This document shows, piece by piece, positions 54,948 through 63,735 of a DNA stretch of 64,000 nucleotides. This DNA is from Dromiciops gliroides (Eukaryota; Chordata; Mammalia; Microbiotheria; Microbiotheriidae), in the NCBI RefSeq assembly GCF_019393635.1, contig NC_057861.1, positions 305,247,468 to 305,311,467 of the forward strand. Reading direction: 5' to 3'. Position 1 is the stretch's first letter. Every line of letters starts with the position of its first letter. The position numbers and the translations under genes are program-made. The notes under the pieces were generated by a model. That model did no database searches and was not told the origin of the DNA. It was given only the letters and a program-made list of their open reading frames with translations.

Positions 54948-56982
54948 GGTGAGGCAGTTGGGGTTAAGTGACTTGCTCAGGGTCACACAGCTAGTAAGTA
55001 TTAAGTGTCTGAGGCCGGATTTGAACTCAGGTCCTCCTGACTCCAGGGCCGGTGCTCTAACCACTGTGCCACCTAGCTGCCCCAGTGCAGTTTTTTAAAA
55101 AAAATTATTTTTGTATCTTGACAAGTGCTATACAACAAATTGCTTTAATATTTGATACAACTTGGTCAGCTTCATGAGTAAAAAACAACATTCCATTTCT
55201 TGCCAGATTTTATAAAATTGAACTAAATGGAGAGTTTAAATTTAGCTTTGACATTTTCTAGTTTCTAATTTATGGTTTAGTACCTCCTTTATTGATAATA
55301 GCAGATTATTACCTTATATTTCAGCTTTGTTGGGATCTTCAGGCTAGAACTTTACAATGACAGTATGGGATGATTATTTCCCCAAAATTATTGAAGCCAT
55401 TAATTTGGGGTATTTAAAATAGTTCACAAAGCCTTGAACTTTCTGTTGGTGGTCCCATCTGTTCCCATTACATTAGCTTTCACTCTATGTATCTCCCATC
55501 TCAACCACTTTATAAACTCCAGATACAAATTTTCAGCTGTCTCTCAGACATCTATACCTAGATTTCCTACTGGAAACCTACTGCCACCTCAAACTCTAAA
55601 ATTCAACTCTCCATCTTTGCCCACAAACCTGCTGCTTTTCTGGTCTTTAATGTTACCACTATTCTCCTAATCACTTATTCTTTGCGGGGGGGGGGGGGGG
55701 GGGGGGGCACACAATGAGGGTTAAGTGACTTGCCTAGGGTCACACAGCTAGTGTCAAGTGTCTAAGGCTGGATTTGAACTCAGGTACTCCTGAGTCCAAG
55801 GCCAGTGTTTTATCCACTGCGCCACCTAGCTGCCCCCTAATCACTTATTCTTAAGGCTTCAGAGCCATCATCTGATTTCTCCTATTCTCTTTTCATTTAT
55901 TGTTAGTTTCCAAACTCCATTAATTCTGTCTCTGCAATAACTATTGCATCTGTCCTCTTATTGCTATTTCCAGTATGATAGTACTCCAGGTCAAATTATT
56001 CCTCCTGAGACTAATTTAATGTCCTTGTAATTGTTCTGTCTGCCTCTAGCCTCCCCTTCTAAACAAACTTTCACAGCACTACTAGTTTAATTTTAATGCA
56101 TGGTTCTGACCACATCACTCCACTGCTAAAAACTTTCATTGGCTTCCCATCATCCGGAATGCAAGGGCTAAGCTCCTTAGGTTGGCATTCGAGGTTCTCT
56201 ATATCTAGTTAATTTTTCTCTCCATTTGTTATCCAGCCAAAGACTACTCACTATTCTTGACTACATACTGGTGCTTTTACATCTTACAGCATGGTTTCCC
56301 ATGCCTGAAATGGTCATCTTCCTTCCCCCAATAACACCTATTGAAATTCTAGCTATCCTTTGAAGCACATTTCAAATGCCACTTCTTCCTTTGCAGCTTC
56401 CTTGTTTCTTAAGCTAGAAGTGAGCTCCCCCCATGATCAGTCATAGCATCTACAGAATGAACATAGGATTTGGAGTCAGAACTGGGTTTGAGTCTAGGCA
56501 CAGTCCTTTTCTGGCTGTATCAGCTTGGGCAAGTCATTTTATTTCTCTGGGCCTCCGTTTCCTTATTTATACGATGAGATTCCTTCCAGTTATCAAATCT
56601 CATGGTCTTATTTTTTTATGCACTTATAATATTTGGTTATCTTAGAACCATTTGCATGTGTCTTCTCTTCTCTACTAGATCATGAGTTTTTTGAACATAG
56701 GTGTCATATCTTATTTGTCTTTGTATCTCCTACAGTACCTGACAATGTCTGACTTGCACTTAGTCTTTAATGAATGTCTGCTATTTGTTGAAGACGATGA
56801 ATCTTGGAAATTGGCATTTAACCTCTTTTAAAAAATTTTGGTTTTGACAGAGAAAATATGGTACATGCCCTCACGGAGGGTATGGCTTGGGCTTGGAACG
56901 GTTCTTAACTTGGATTTTGAACAGATACCATATCCGAGATGTGTGCCTGTACCCACGTTTCGTCCAGCGTTGTAAACCCTAA
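35458..56982 (+). CDS. NARS1: NARS1, cytosolic asparaginyl-tRNA synthetase (complete, 15 exons, 548 aa)
   Basis: Class IIb synthetase that activates Asn with ATP and charges tRNA-Asn in the cytosol. Exons: 35458-35467, 39016-39098, 43293-43358, 43456-43548, 43637-43726, 46466-46544, 48246-48316, 48830-48916, 49976-50197, 50283-50482, 50901-51036, 52081-52194, 54225-54356, 54720-54851, 56851-56982. Total 1,647 nt, giving 548 residues, the human length. Order: N-terminal extension (about 1-75), charged linker (about 60-110), OB-fold anticodon-binding domain (about 115-210, [20 protein letters not shown]), then the catalytic core. Motif 2 is [21 protein letters not shown] at about 321-341 and motif 3 is [10 protein letters not shown] at about 514-523; the motif 2 and 3 arginines are present. 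The start at 35458 has A at -3 and G at +4 and gives MVLGELYVSD, matching the conserved N-terminus. No frameshift or stop in any exon. Confidence 0.98.
35468..36889 (+). other. NARS1 intron 1, first part
   Basis: Contains MIR-like debris at about 35,700-35,900 and a locally CpG-richer stretch at 36,000-36,190. No exon identified. Confidence 0.5.
37105..37113 (+). promoter_or_regulatory. C/EBP-ATF composite element, second copy
   Basis: TGATGCAAC identical to the copy at 35,381, 80 bp before the possible alternative start codon. Confidence 0.45.
37193..37235 (+). CDS. Possible alternative NARS1 first exon (14 codons + 1 nt)
   Basis: ATG with G at -3 and +4 opens [14 protein letters not shown] plus one base, followed by a consensus donor GTGAGT. 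The phase is 1, the same as exon 1 at 35,467, so it could splice to exon 2 and replace MVL with 14 residues (559-residue isoform). It sits at the 3' end of a CpG-rich promoter-like segment. No transcript evidence; it may instead be non-coding or the first exon of another transcript. Confidence 0.35.
37420..37428 (+). promoter_or_regulatory. C/EBP-ATF composite element, third copy
   Basis: TGATGCAAC, same strand, 185 bp after the alternative donor. Could be a chance match. Confidence 0.3.
37677..38095 (-). mobile_element. Endogenous retrovirus pol fragment (reverse transcriptase end)
   Basis: The minus strand is open over more than 100 codons and shows the gammaretrovirus-type connection motifs [16 protein letters not shown] and [19 protein letters not shown], from the end of the RT palm/thumb region. 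No gag, env or LTR adjoins it. A broken old copy with no coding capacity for a full enzyme; retroviral similarity fades left of about 37,800. Confidence 0.8.
38205..38660 (-). mobile_element. Old L1-like fragment, antisense
   Basis: TTCATCAGTCATCCTCTGGA, AATTGTTCTAGTTTTGTTCA and CAATAATATCCCATTGTATA match antisense LINE 3' sequence. Diverged. Confidence 0.5.
39016..39098 (+). CDS. NARS1: NARS1 exon 2
   Basis: [20 protein letters not shown] and on to GLK; acceptor TTAACAG, donor GTATTC. N-terminal extension of vertebrate cytosolic AsnRS. Confidence 0.97.
39140..39345 (+). repeat. MIR-type SINE
   Basis: GAACTGAAGTCAGGAAATCT, GTATATGACC-type core and CACAGGGTTGTTTTGAGAAT tail. Confidence 0.7.
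39600..39744 (+). repeat. Marsupial tRNA-derived SINE
   Basis: First SINE after a 7.3-kb SINE-free stretch; NARS1 intron 2. Confidence 0.88.
39868..40090 (+). repeat. Mar1-type SINE
   Basis: GAACTGGAGAAGGACTGGCA, AACCCCCAAATGGGGTCACA and CTGAACAACAAAA. Confidence 0.8.
40128..40293 (-). repeat. Antisense SINE
   Basis: T-rich tail with TTTTCAGGGCAATGGAGGC and end CACCTAGCTGCTCCC. Confidence 0.89.
40657..40775 (-). repeat. Antisense SINE, 3'-truncated
   Basis: Lacks the poly(T) and first 20 bp; ends CACCTAGCTGCCCCC. Confidence 0.87.
41381..41635 (-). repeat. Antisense SINE containing an 87-bp insert
   Basis: TATTTCTAGGCCTTTT flanks the whole unit (41,365-41,380 and about 41,636-41,652). Inside, GTGCCACCTAGCTGCCCC occurs twice around an unrelated 87-bp segment. 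Confidence 0.8.
42240..42391 (-). repeat. Antisense SINE
   Basis: (ATTC)n in the tail region; flanked by GGAGAGCTT on both sides. Confidence 0.89.
42660..42817 (+). repeat. Marsupial tRNA-derived SINE
   Basis: Perfect 12-bp duplication AAGTAAACTCCA at 42648-42659 and 42818-42829. Confidence 0.92.
43293..43358 (+). CDS. NARS1: NARS1 exon 3
   Basis: 22 codons, [20 protein letters not shown] then NE. The donor is a weak GTTGAG, followed only 97 bp later by exon 4. Confidence 0.97.
43456..43548 (+). CDS. NARS1: NARS1 exon 4
   Basis: 31 codons beginning [19 protein letters not shown]; start of the charged linker. Donor GTAAGT. Confidence 0.97.
43637..43726 (+). CDS. NARS1: NARS1 exon 5
   Basis: 30 codons, highly charged ([20 protein letters not shown]), ending EAKC. 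Two overlapping donors exist (GTGTAA at 43725, GTAAGC at 43727); only the second keeps the frame with exon 6. Confidence 0.96.
43838..43978 (-). repeat. Antisense SINE in NARS1 intron 5
   Basis: Begins TTTTTTTTTTGCAGGGCAAT; contains GCTAGTAAGT. Only 110 bp after the exon 5 donor. Flanked by GAATCTATT on both sides. Confidence 0.89.
44250..44790. repeat. Old mammalian repeat (unclassified)
   Basis: CAGGGGACTGACATGATCAG, GGAGATGATGAGATCAATAA and GGACACATTGAGTTTGAGGT occur in this order in an ancient mammalian repeat I recognise but cannot name. Open frames here are incidental. Confidence 0.45.
44957..45032 (+). repeat. Partial SINE (head only)
   Basis: GGACAGCTGGGTAGTGAAAT through TTCAAATCTGGCCTG. 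Confidence 0.7.
45690..45835 (-). repeat. Antisense SINE
   Basis: Flanks GGTCATTCATTCCC and GGTAATTCATTCCC. Confidence 0.91.
46466..46544 (+). CDS. NARS1: NARS1 exon 6 (OB-fold start)
   Basis: [20 protein letters not shown] followed by HRLRRQ and a split Gly codon; the anticodon-binding OB fold begins here. Donor GTAAGT. Confidence 0.97.
46573..46733 (-). repeat. Antisense SINE in intron 6
   Basis: About 30 bp after the exon 6 donor; the end is degraded (CACCTAGCTGGTTAG). Confidence 0.85.
46829..46882 (-). repeat. Antisense SINE fragment
   Basis: CCTGAATCCAGGGCCAGTGC and a corrupted end before a C run. Confidence 0.7.
47332..47465 (-). repeat. Antisense SINE
   Basis: No long T tail; body GAAATGAGGGTTAAGTGACT to CACCTAGCTGCCC. 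Confidence 0.88.
47470..48245 (+). other. NARS1 intron 6, rest
   Basis: MIR-like debris near 47,650-47,720; otherwise nothing recognised. Confidence 0.45.
48246..48316 (+). CDS. NARS1: NARS1 exon 7
   Basis: [20 protein letters not shown] then SDEL; the OB-fold beta strands. Donor GTAATT. Confidence 0.97.
48830..48916 (+). CDS. NARS1: NARS1 exon 8
   Basis: 29 codons beginning [19 protein letters not shown]. Donor GTAAGT is followed 14 nt later by a (TG)n tract. Confidence 0.97.
48930..48952 (+). repeat. (TG)n microsatellite after exon 8 donor
   Basis: About 11 TG units starting 14 nt after exon 8; UG in the pre-mRNA. Confidence 0.95.
49192..49346 (-). repeat. Antisense SINE
   Basis: Flanked by TAGGATTTTT on both sides. 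Confidence 0.91.
49469..49519 (+). repeat. (GT)n microsatellite in intron 8
   Basis: About 25 units, uninterrupted. Confidence 0.97.
49976..50197 (+). CDS. NARS1: NARS1 exon 9
   Basis: 74 codons, [20 protein letters not shown] through [10 protein letters not shown]; end of the OB fold and motif 1 region of the catalytic core. Confidence 0.97.
50283..50482 (+). CDS. NARS1: NARS1 exon 10 (motif 2, first part)
   Basis: [20 protein letters not shown] through [14 protein letters not shown]; carries the motif 2 arginine. Ends in phase 2 with donor GTAAGG. Confidence 0.97.
50901..51036 (+). CDS. NARS1: NARS1 exon 11
   Basis: [20 protein letters not shown] through DLNP; completes motif 2. Donor GTATGC. 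Confidence 0.97.
51379..51481 (-). repeat. Antisense SINE with internal deletion
   Basis: Lacks the GGATTTGAACTCAGGTCC segment; G run in place of the T tail. Confidence 0.86.
51661..51832 (-). repeat. Antisense SINE
   Basis: (TTTG)n tail; body GTGAGGCAGTTGGGGTTAAG to CACCTAGCTGTCCC. Confidence 0.91.
52081..52194 (+). CDS. NARS1: NARS1 exon 12
   Basis: 38 codons, [20 protein letters not shown] through YYEFGE; the acceptor has a long T tract. Donor GTAACA. Confidence 0.97.
52518..52701 (-). repeat. Antisense SINE with (TTTA)n tail
   Basis: Perfect 12-bp duplication CAGGGGCCTTTC at 52506-52517 and 52702-52713. Confidence 0.93.
52898..53047 (-). repeat. Antisense SINE
   Basis: GTGGGGCAATGAGGGTTAAG to CACCTAGCTGCCCCC. 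Confidence 0.9.
53342..53495 (-). repeat. Antisense SINE
   Basis: Slightly diverged; end GCCACCTAGCTTCCC. Confidence 0.89.
53607..53759 (-). repeat. Antisense SINE
   Basis: 13-bp duplication GATGGCTATTATT at 53594-53606 and 53760-53772. Confidence 0.92.
54225..54356 (+). CDS. NARS1: NARS1 exon 13
   Basis: 44 codons, [20 protein letters not shown] through DSRLTES. Donor GTCAGT. Confidence 0.97.
54720..54851 (+). CDS. NARS1: NARS1 exon 14
   Basis: 44 codons, [20 protein letters not shown] through YWYTDQ. The GEIVGGS turn is part of the active site. A long (TG)n tract starts 25 nt after the donor. Confidence 0.97.
54865..55083 (-). repeat. Antisense SINE with long (TG)n tail, intron 14
   Basis: The tail position is occupied by about 34 TG units (54876-54944), then a full SINE body. 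AGTGCAGTT is duplicated on both sides, so the TG run arose within the insertion. Confidence 0.92.
55683..55836 (-). repeat. Antisense SINE with a 22-nt G run
   Basis: Perfect 16-bp duplication CTAATCACTTATTCTT at 55667-55682 and 55837-55852. Confidence 0.93.
56851..56982 (+). CDS. NARS1: NARS1 exon 15 (motif 3, stop TAA)
   Basis: 43 codons and [23 protein letters not shown] through RFVQRCKP. Motif 3 GLGLER is intact. Confidence 0.98.
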   Translation, partial: RKYGTCPHGGYGLGLERFLTWILNRYHIRDVCLYPRFVQRCKP

Positions 56983-57540
56983 CTGTCTAGTGAAGGACAG
57001 CAATAGGAACAGGTACATACAGCTTAATGGAAAGATACAACTTCCCACAATGAAATGATCCATCTGTTTTTTTTTTTTTTTTGGTCCCATCAGAGTGTTT
57101 CTGCTTGTGTTATCTGTTCTCATTGCCATAAAATAGTCACAATTATTTGGAATGTCCCAGAAATAAAATGACCTCAAGTGATATTTATGTTGTCGTTCTT
57201 AGCCGTTACCAACATTGGGGAAGGGATATTGTGGCATAACTAGTGTGCAATTAGTAATATATTTCAGCTCTTGATTATAGATTAGACAGGACTATGTGTC
57301 TCATACCATTTACCACTGATGCCAGGTATTTCTACTTTATCCTAGTAACTTGAATTTTTTATGTTCTTTTCTGTGCTTCTGCAATTCTGTTTTGTGATTA
57401 GTAGTATCTTACTCTTTTGGTGAATTAAGAACCAAAAGCTTGGAATAAAAATGACACCTAATTAATACAATGTTAAAGATTTAATTGCTTCCATATAAAT
57501 GCCATTCAGCTGTATGTAGATCCTGGAATAAAAAATAACC
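56983..57540 (+). other. NARS1: NARS1 3' UTR
   Basis: Poly(A) signals AATAAA at 57162-57167, 57444-57449 and 57527-57532. The first gives a short UTR of about 200 nt and the last about 560 nt; which is used cannot be seen. Confidence 0.7.
57162..57167 (+). terminator. Poly(A) signal AATAAA, proximal NARS1 site
   Basis: First canonical hexamer after the NARS1 stop; followed about 25-35 nt later by a TG/T-rich stretch (TTTATGTTGTCGTT), as expected of a downstream element. Confidence 0.6.
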
Positions 57541-57549
57541 ATTTTCTTG

Positions 57550-58766
57550 AGTTGTATATCCACTTTGTTATTATCTGATAAGCATTCCAGAGTTTAAATG
57601 TATTTAAACTATTTTGTTTACTACAGAAATGGAAGAATTTGCAGGATTCTTCAAAGTGTTTATTAAAGGTCAAAAAGTAGACAATAAAAATACTATTTGG
57701 GGGTAATTAAATATTATACAGGGTCTCTGTTCCATTGTTCTGAAGTCAGGCAGCTTTTCTTCTCTGGCATTTCCATAAATAATCAAGAATAAATGAGCTC
57801 CAAAAGAATTTAAAGCTAGATATTAATATATTGATTAATAATTTATAATAGTTCAAACAACTATTTGTATCAATCTCCTTATGTCTTGGGATCTAATCTG
57901 AGCTATTTTATTCATTCTCACTGTACTTATTGAATTACTCCAGTTCAGATTCAGCCAATTAAAAATGCATGTCATATATACTTGGTTAACTGTAATCTTG
58001 AAAATTAATAAATGACAACATGTAAAAATACCTTGCTTGGGTAATTTTTTCACAGCTGAAAACCTCTTGTATTACCCACATGCTGCTTGCATTTTGGTAT
58101 TTTTCTGAGGATATACTTTCATTTACAGTGTTAAATTGGCAATATTTGCATGACTAGAAAAGGGTAATACCTAAAACAGTATGCTCCTAATTGCTTCTTT
58201 TTGTGGAAGAATTGATTTAGATCTTATTTGTTGGTGTGTTTTAGGCACTAGTTAAATTTTATTTAATTTTGCAATTCAAAATAAAGTTACCAATGAAATA
58301 TTTTTGTAGTTCAAGAATTGAGATACTTTTAAGGGTATAAATAGGTTCTAACACATATTAGTTAATTAGGGGAACTTGTTTGAGCAATGTTTAGCCTGAA
58401 GAAGTGAGATTCAAATAGACTAAATGCATATTTTATGAATGTTTTGGGTACCATGAATCTAGCACAGAATAAGGGTATAATGTTTATTGAATTGAATTTG
58501 TTGAATGAAGCTAAAACAGGACCCAAGACACCAGATAACATAGTGGGTGCAATAAAAATGCCTTACTTGGAGCAGTGTAAGTGGGGCATGGGTACAAAAG
58601 ATAACACCAAGTCAGTGGCAGTGAAGATCTGAGCAGGGCAGCAAGGGGGCCTTGGTTGCTCTTTCTAGACGTAAAAGCCATGGGACTAGGCAGAAGGCAG
58701 AGGAGACCAGTAGGTACCTGGCAGCCAAGCCAGGGAATTAACCATAAAGGTCACTGCTCAGTAGTA
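57550..58766. other. Downstream of NARS1, nothing recognised
   Basis: AT-rich. The open frame at 58,435-58,632 matches nothing I know and has no coding signs. Confidence 0.45.
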
Positions 58767-58780
58767 GTGCTTCACACTTT

Positions 58781-58956
58781 TTTTTTTTTGGTTTGGTTTT
58801 TGTTTTTGTTTTTGTTTTTTAGTGAGGCAATTGGGGTTAAGTGACTTGCCCAGGGTCACTTAGCTAGTAAGTGTTAAGTGTCTGAGGTCAGATTCGAACT
58901 CAGGTACTCCTGACTCCTGGGCCGGTGCTCTATCTACTGCGCCATCTAGCTGCCCC
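58781..58956 (-). repeat. Antisense SINE
   Basis: Flanked by GCTTCACACT on both sides; (TTTTTG)n tail. Confidence 0.92.
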
Positions 58957-59399
58957 GCTTCACACTCTTTTAATAGCACACTTGCTTAGTTACCAAATTG
59001 CTTTCCCACCCTTCTTTCCTCATTGTCTTACCTTCTTTCCTTTCTCTCATTTCCCCCAATCCATTTTTCTATACTATATCCTATTTTCCCTCCCTCTACT
59101 TTCCTTCTTTCTCTGCTTCTTCCCTCCCCTTTTCTACCCCAAAGTCCCCTGGACAGTTACATAGTCAGTTCAAGGCTTGGAATCTTTTTTGGTGATGACA
59201 TCATTTTATAGTGTTTTGCCATGAATGTAGTCCTGGAACAAAATTAGCTGGGACATTGTTGATTTGGTTACGTGTTGATCCCTGGGTTCTTCTGAAAGAA
59301 GCAAAAATGAACTATATTTGACTATTTGATGCTAATAATGGGTCTTCCAATTAGTTATTTCACATTGATATGGGACAAGTCAGACCTTTTTTTTTGGTA

Positions 59400-59590
59400 T
59401 CGCAACAAACATTTTATTTTTTCCAGTTACATGTAAGGGTAGTTTTCAACATTCATTTTCATAAGATTTAGAGTTCCAAATTTTTCTCCCTCCCTTTCTT
59501 CCCCTCTCCACAAGACAGCAACCAGGTTATATATATACACAATCCACAGGTGCTCTTTTTATCAGTTCTTTCTATGGGTGTGGATAGACT
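59400..59590 (-). mobile_element. L1 3' end, antisense
   Basis: TTTTTCCAGTTACATGTAAG and CCAAATTTTTCTCCCTCCCT. Confidence 0.75.
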
Positions 59591-59606
59591 CAAGTCAGAC
59601 TTTTTT

Positions 59607-59746
59607 TTTTTTCAGGGCAATGGGGGTTAAGTGACTTGCCCAGGGTCACACAGCTAGTAAGTGTCAAGTGTCTGAGGCTGGATTTGAACTCAGGTACTGC
59701 TGAATCCAGGGCTGGTGCTTTATCCACTATGCCACCTAGCTGCCCC
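59607..59746 (-). repeat. Antisense SINE
   Basis: Perfect 18-bp duplication CTCAAGTCAGACTTTTTT at 59589-59606 and 59747-59764. Confidence 0.93.
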
Positions 59747-59851
59747 CTCAAGTCAGACTTTTTTAAGTGTTCAGACATAAACAAAAAAAAATAGTTCAGA
59801 AAAATTTTGTTAAATTTTGGGGGTTTTTTTTAGTGCTACTAACCAGCTTGG

Positions 59852-60097
59852 TGATGGAGAGGAAGAACACTAGACCTGGAGTCAGGAACACTTGAGTTCA
59901 AATCCTGCCTCAGACATTTACTTAGCTTTGTGACCCTGGGCAAGTCACAACCTCTGTTTGCCTCAGTTTCCTCATCTGTAAAATAAGGATAAAAGTAACT
60001 ACCTCCCAGGGTTGTTGGGAGGAAAAATGAGACAATATTTGTAAAGTGCTTTTGCAAACTTTAAAGCACTATACAAATGCTAGCTATTATTACTAAT
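59852..60097 (+). repeat. MIR-type SINE, full length
   Basis: GGAGTCAGGAACACTTGAGT, CCTCAGTTTCCTCATCTGTA and GGGTTGTTGGGAGGA to GCTAGCTATTATTA. Confidence 0.82.
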
Positions 60098-60246
60098 TCT
60101 TCCCCTTGAGAATTTCAGGAAGAGGAAAGGGTATAATGAAATTAAGCAGTGATAGAACAGTGCAACTGCACAAACATTAATTTGTTGTTGAGAATGGGTG
60201 AATTGAGTAATATGTTATCCTTATATTAGTCTAAATTCTTATCTTT

Positions 60247-60366
60247 GTTCAGTCATTTCAGTCATGTCCAACTCTTTGACCCCATTTGGGGGGGGGGGTT
60301 CTTGACTGGAGTGGTTTAAGGTGAATCCAGGCCCAGCATTCTATCCACTGTGCCACCTAGCTGCCC
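60247..60366 (-). repeat. Deleted Mar1-type SINE, antisense
   Basis: CAACTCTTTGACCCCATTTG joined to TCTATCCACTGTGCCACCTA after an internal deletion. Confidence 0.75.
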
Positions 60367-61276
60367 AAACTTATCTTTACTGTGTCCAAATTTACTAATA
60401 TGACTAAAGGGATTCTAAAATTCTAAAAAAGGAGGCAACTTAGTCACAAGCAAACAAGCATTAAGGTCTGTGGTCAAAATCATTCACCTGTCATCAGCCT
60501 TCAGTGAAGAGCTCCCCAATTTTTGAAACTTCAGCACTATATTAGAAGTTCAGTTTTCATCAATGAAACATACGCATGTGGAACTATAGCGGCTGAGCTT
60601 TTTGCTGTTAGCACTGTTGAGTTTATTTGGACCCACGGTCACAAACTTTATTAATGCTCTTCAAGCCTTTGTCATAATACTCTTTCAAGTTTAAAATGCT
60701 AGTTCTCTCTTGCCATGACTTGTCTCATCTGTACCTTTTATCATTTTAAGGCATTGGCTAGATAGCCCCTCCTGGAGAATAGATACTGATGGTTTGACAC
60801 CTGCTACTGGGGAGATAGAGAACTATGGGGGGGGGACACCCCTAGGTCTGAGATAGGAGGATTTTGAATAGGGTCCACAGAGCTCTAGGAAAGGACTAAA
60901 AGAACTGAAGAAGGGATCCCAATCGTCTGAAGATCTAATGACTATGAGATTTGGGTTATTTAATCTGGAGAGAGTTTGTATGTGTAAGCACCACCTGTCA
61001 TTTGTGTATTGGAGAAGAACCTGAATAAAATGATCTTATAGCAGCATGGGGTCCTTGGAAAGGCTAATGGTTAAATCCTGCTTCCACCTCAATAGCTGTG
61101 TGATCCAGGCCAAATCACTGAATAGTCCTGAACTTCAATTTTCCTTATCTGTGAAGTAGGGATAATACTACTTGTCTTACCTTACTGGGTATAGTATAAG
61201 TGGCATTGAACAGTTATACTTCAAATTTGTGGACAAGACTGAAGTGTGGTGGGAAATATTTCTAAAATTCTATTAT
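60367..61276. other. Intergenic, nothing firm
   Basis: Possible MIR debris around 61,040-61,190. No gene. Confidence 0.4.
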
Positions 61277-61387
61277 TGGGGCAGCTAGGTGGCGCAGTGG
61301 ATAGAGCACCGGCCTTGGAGTCAGGAGTACCTGTGTGACCCTGGGCAAGTCACTTAACCCCAATTGCCTCACTAAAAAAAAAAAAAT
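61277..61387 (+). repeat. SINE with internal deletion
   Basis: Head joins GAGTACCTGTGTGACCCTGG, dropping about 40 bp including the B-box-like segment. Confidence 0.87.
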
Positions 61388-61535
61388 TATATTATTATTC
61401 TATTTGATTATTTAATATTATTCTAATTTAATACTTTTTAAAAGTCTATATAATAGCATATGAGATATTCTGTTAAAATTTAGGAAGAACTTTCTGACAT
61501 AAAAATGCCTTCACTAAGAATGTTGTAGATGATCT

Positions 61536-61607
61536 GAAAATTGGTGGTGGGGTGGGGCTAGATACAAAACTGAAAGTTGGTGGTGGGGTGGGACCAGATA
61601 CACTATG
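61536..61607 (+). repeat. Two-copy 36-bp tandem repeat
   Basis: GAAAATTGGTGGTGGGGTGG and GAAAGTTGGTGGTGGGGTGG start the two units. Confidence 0.85.
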
Positions 61608-62530
61608 AAATGACCAAGAATTTAGGCAAATACCTATAGACTGCACCTGTGATCCAGACTAGCTGTCGGGTAAACTCAGTAATTGGGCTAATTGGGTAAG
61701 AGGAAGAATATGGCTTCATGCAACTTCTGCTCAGTATTGGAAGGAGGTGCCCGCTCTTTGGATCCTGTAGCACTCTGTGGATACTGTAGCATCCTTGTGG
61801 TAAACAAAGGATGGATAGCACGGCAGAACTGTGGATTAGATGATAACTAGGGCATGCAAATTGCTTTGGGTTTGCGTGGCTACAATTTCTTTTGCATCGA
61901 ATTCACCCCTTTTTTTTCTGATTGAGGAGCTACAGCCAAGTAATCTAAATTTAGTTTGTGCAGCTCAGAGGTGCCAATCATGACAAATCATGATTTAGGT
62001 TTTCCCACCTCTCCCAAAGCACTGAGCTGAAACCAACAAATTCATTTTATTTAGGTCTTTGAGCTAAACTCACACATTGGGTCCTATCTGTGACAGGCCA
62101 GTGCTTTATCCACTAATTAAGTCACCCAGCCTCAGATAAATCCTTTGCTCTGCCGGGCTGCTTATCTGGGGCCGCCCAGAGGCTCCTTTATTCATATCCA
62201 TTTCTGTGTAGAAATCGAATGTTTCTGCATAACTATTTCTTAGCAAATGTGGAAAATAGAAATAAAACAATTATCTACTCCAAGAAAGAAGATTCTCACT
62301 GTGTTGTTTCCTGTGCCTTAGAAGGATGAGTCTTAGAGAGTTGGAGTTTTTGGTTTGTTTTCAAATTTACCCTGTAAATGTGCATTCTAGTTTATTTTCC
62401 CTGGAATTATCTCATTGGGAGATATGCAGCATTGTGGTGTAGTGTTGGAATCAGAGGACCTGGGTGTTCTTATTCTGCCTGTTTACTGAGTGTTTTCACA
62501 TTGGACAAGCCACTTAAACTCTATGGGCTT
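61608..62530. other. Intergenic, nothing recognised
   Basis: No gene or clear repeat, apart from a short SINE-like end near 62,098-62,130. Confidence 0.4.
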
Positions 62531-62534
62531 CAGT

Positions 62535-62700
62535 TTGCTGTTGTTGTTCAGTCACGTCCAACTCTGTGACCCCATTTGGGATGTCCTTGGCAAAGATACT
62601 GGAGTGGTTTGCCATTTCCTTCTCCAGCTCATTTTACGGATGAGGAAACTGAGGCAAACAGGGTTAAGTGCCTTGTTCAGCATCACACAGCTAGTAAACA
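62535..62700 (-). repeat. Mar1-type SINE, antisense
   Basis: GTCCAACTCTGTGACCCCAT, GGCAAAGATACTGGAGTGGT and CACACAGCTAGTAAAC. Confidence 0.82.
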
Positions 62701-62790
62701 TTTGAGTCTAAGGTCCATTCTAGGTCTAACTCTGAATTGATACATTCCAGAAATTTTTTTTTTTAGATTTTCATCATTCTGCTGATCTTT

Positions 62791-62962
62791 TTTCTTTTCT
62801 TTTTTTTGTTTGTGTTTTGTTTTTTTGGTGGGGCAGTGAGGGTTAAGTGACTTGCCCAACGTCACACAGCTAGTAAGTGTCAAGTGTCTGAGGCTGGATT
62901 TGAACTCAGGTCCTCCTGAATCCAGGGCCGGTGCTTTATCCCCTGCACCACCTAGCTACCCC
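62791..62962 (-). repeat. Antisense SINE
   Basis: 14-bp duplication ATTCTGCTGATCTT at 62777-62790 and 62963-62976. Confidence 0.93.
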
Positions 62963-63272
62963 TATTCTGCTGATCTTAATGTCATCATTATCCAATATTT
63001 GTAGAGTATAAAGCAGTTAGTTTTCTAAAGACACTGATCTTAGAAATGGAAAGTTGTATATTACAAAGTTGATCCAGCACTTAGCACAGTGTCCGGCATG
63101 GTATGCACTTAATTATTTTTATCTTATTGACTTATTAGTCCTTATGGTAGTGTGATCTTCCTATATTTGTGCCCCTAGAATGAGACATATCAGGAAAAAT
63201 ATGCATGTAGATACAGATTTAAAAAGCAGCGATAATAGGTTACATTCAGATTTTGCACAAGTCAAGTATAAA

Positions 63273-63505
63273 GGAGCATAGTGCATAGACTGCCAAACCT
63301 GGAATCAGGAAGACCTGAGTTCAGATCTGGTCTCAGGCACTTCTTAGTTGTGTGACCCTGGGCAAGTCACTTCACCCTGTTTGCCTGACTTTCCTCATCT
63401 GTAAAATGAGCTGGATAAGGAAATGGCAAACCAGTCCAATCTCTTTGCTAAGAAAACCTTAAATGGGATCATAAAGAGTTGGATGGGACTGAACAACAAT
63501 TGAGG
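63273..63505 (+). repeat. Mar1-type SINE
   Basis: GACCTGAGTTCAGATCTGGT, CCTCATCTGTAAAATGAGCT and GGGACTGAACAACAATT. Confidence 0.82.
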
Positions 63506-63735
63506 TAGCCTGATATGCTATGTAGGGTTTGCAAAGCATCCATGATTTCATGTGATCCTTACAACGATGCTGTGGGGGTAAGTACTGCAGGTATTATTAC
63601 GTCCCTTGACCTTTTACAGATGAGGAACAAGGCTCTGGTTATGTAACTTGTCTATGTTTGAGACTGACCCTCAGGCAGGTTTTTTCTAGCTCCAAACCAA
63701 TGTCCTTCCCAGTGCACTATCTACTACCTTCTAGT
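63506..63735 (-). repeat. MIR-type SINE, antisense
   Basis: GCTATGTAGGGTTTGCAAAG and TTTTACAGATGAGGAACAAG segments; diverged. Confidence 0.6.

Noticed and set aside
58435..58632. 65-codon open frame downstream of NARS1
   Set aside because: No homology, splice or promoter signals; compatible with chance.
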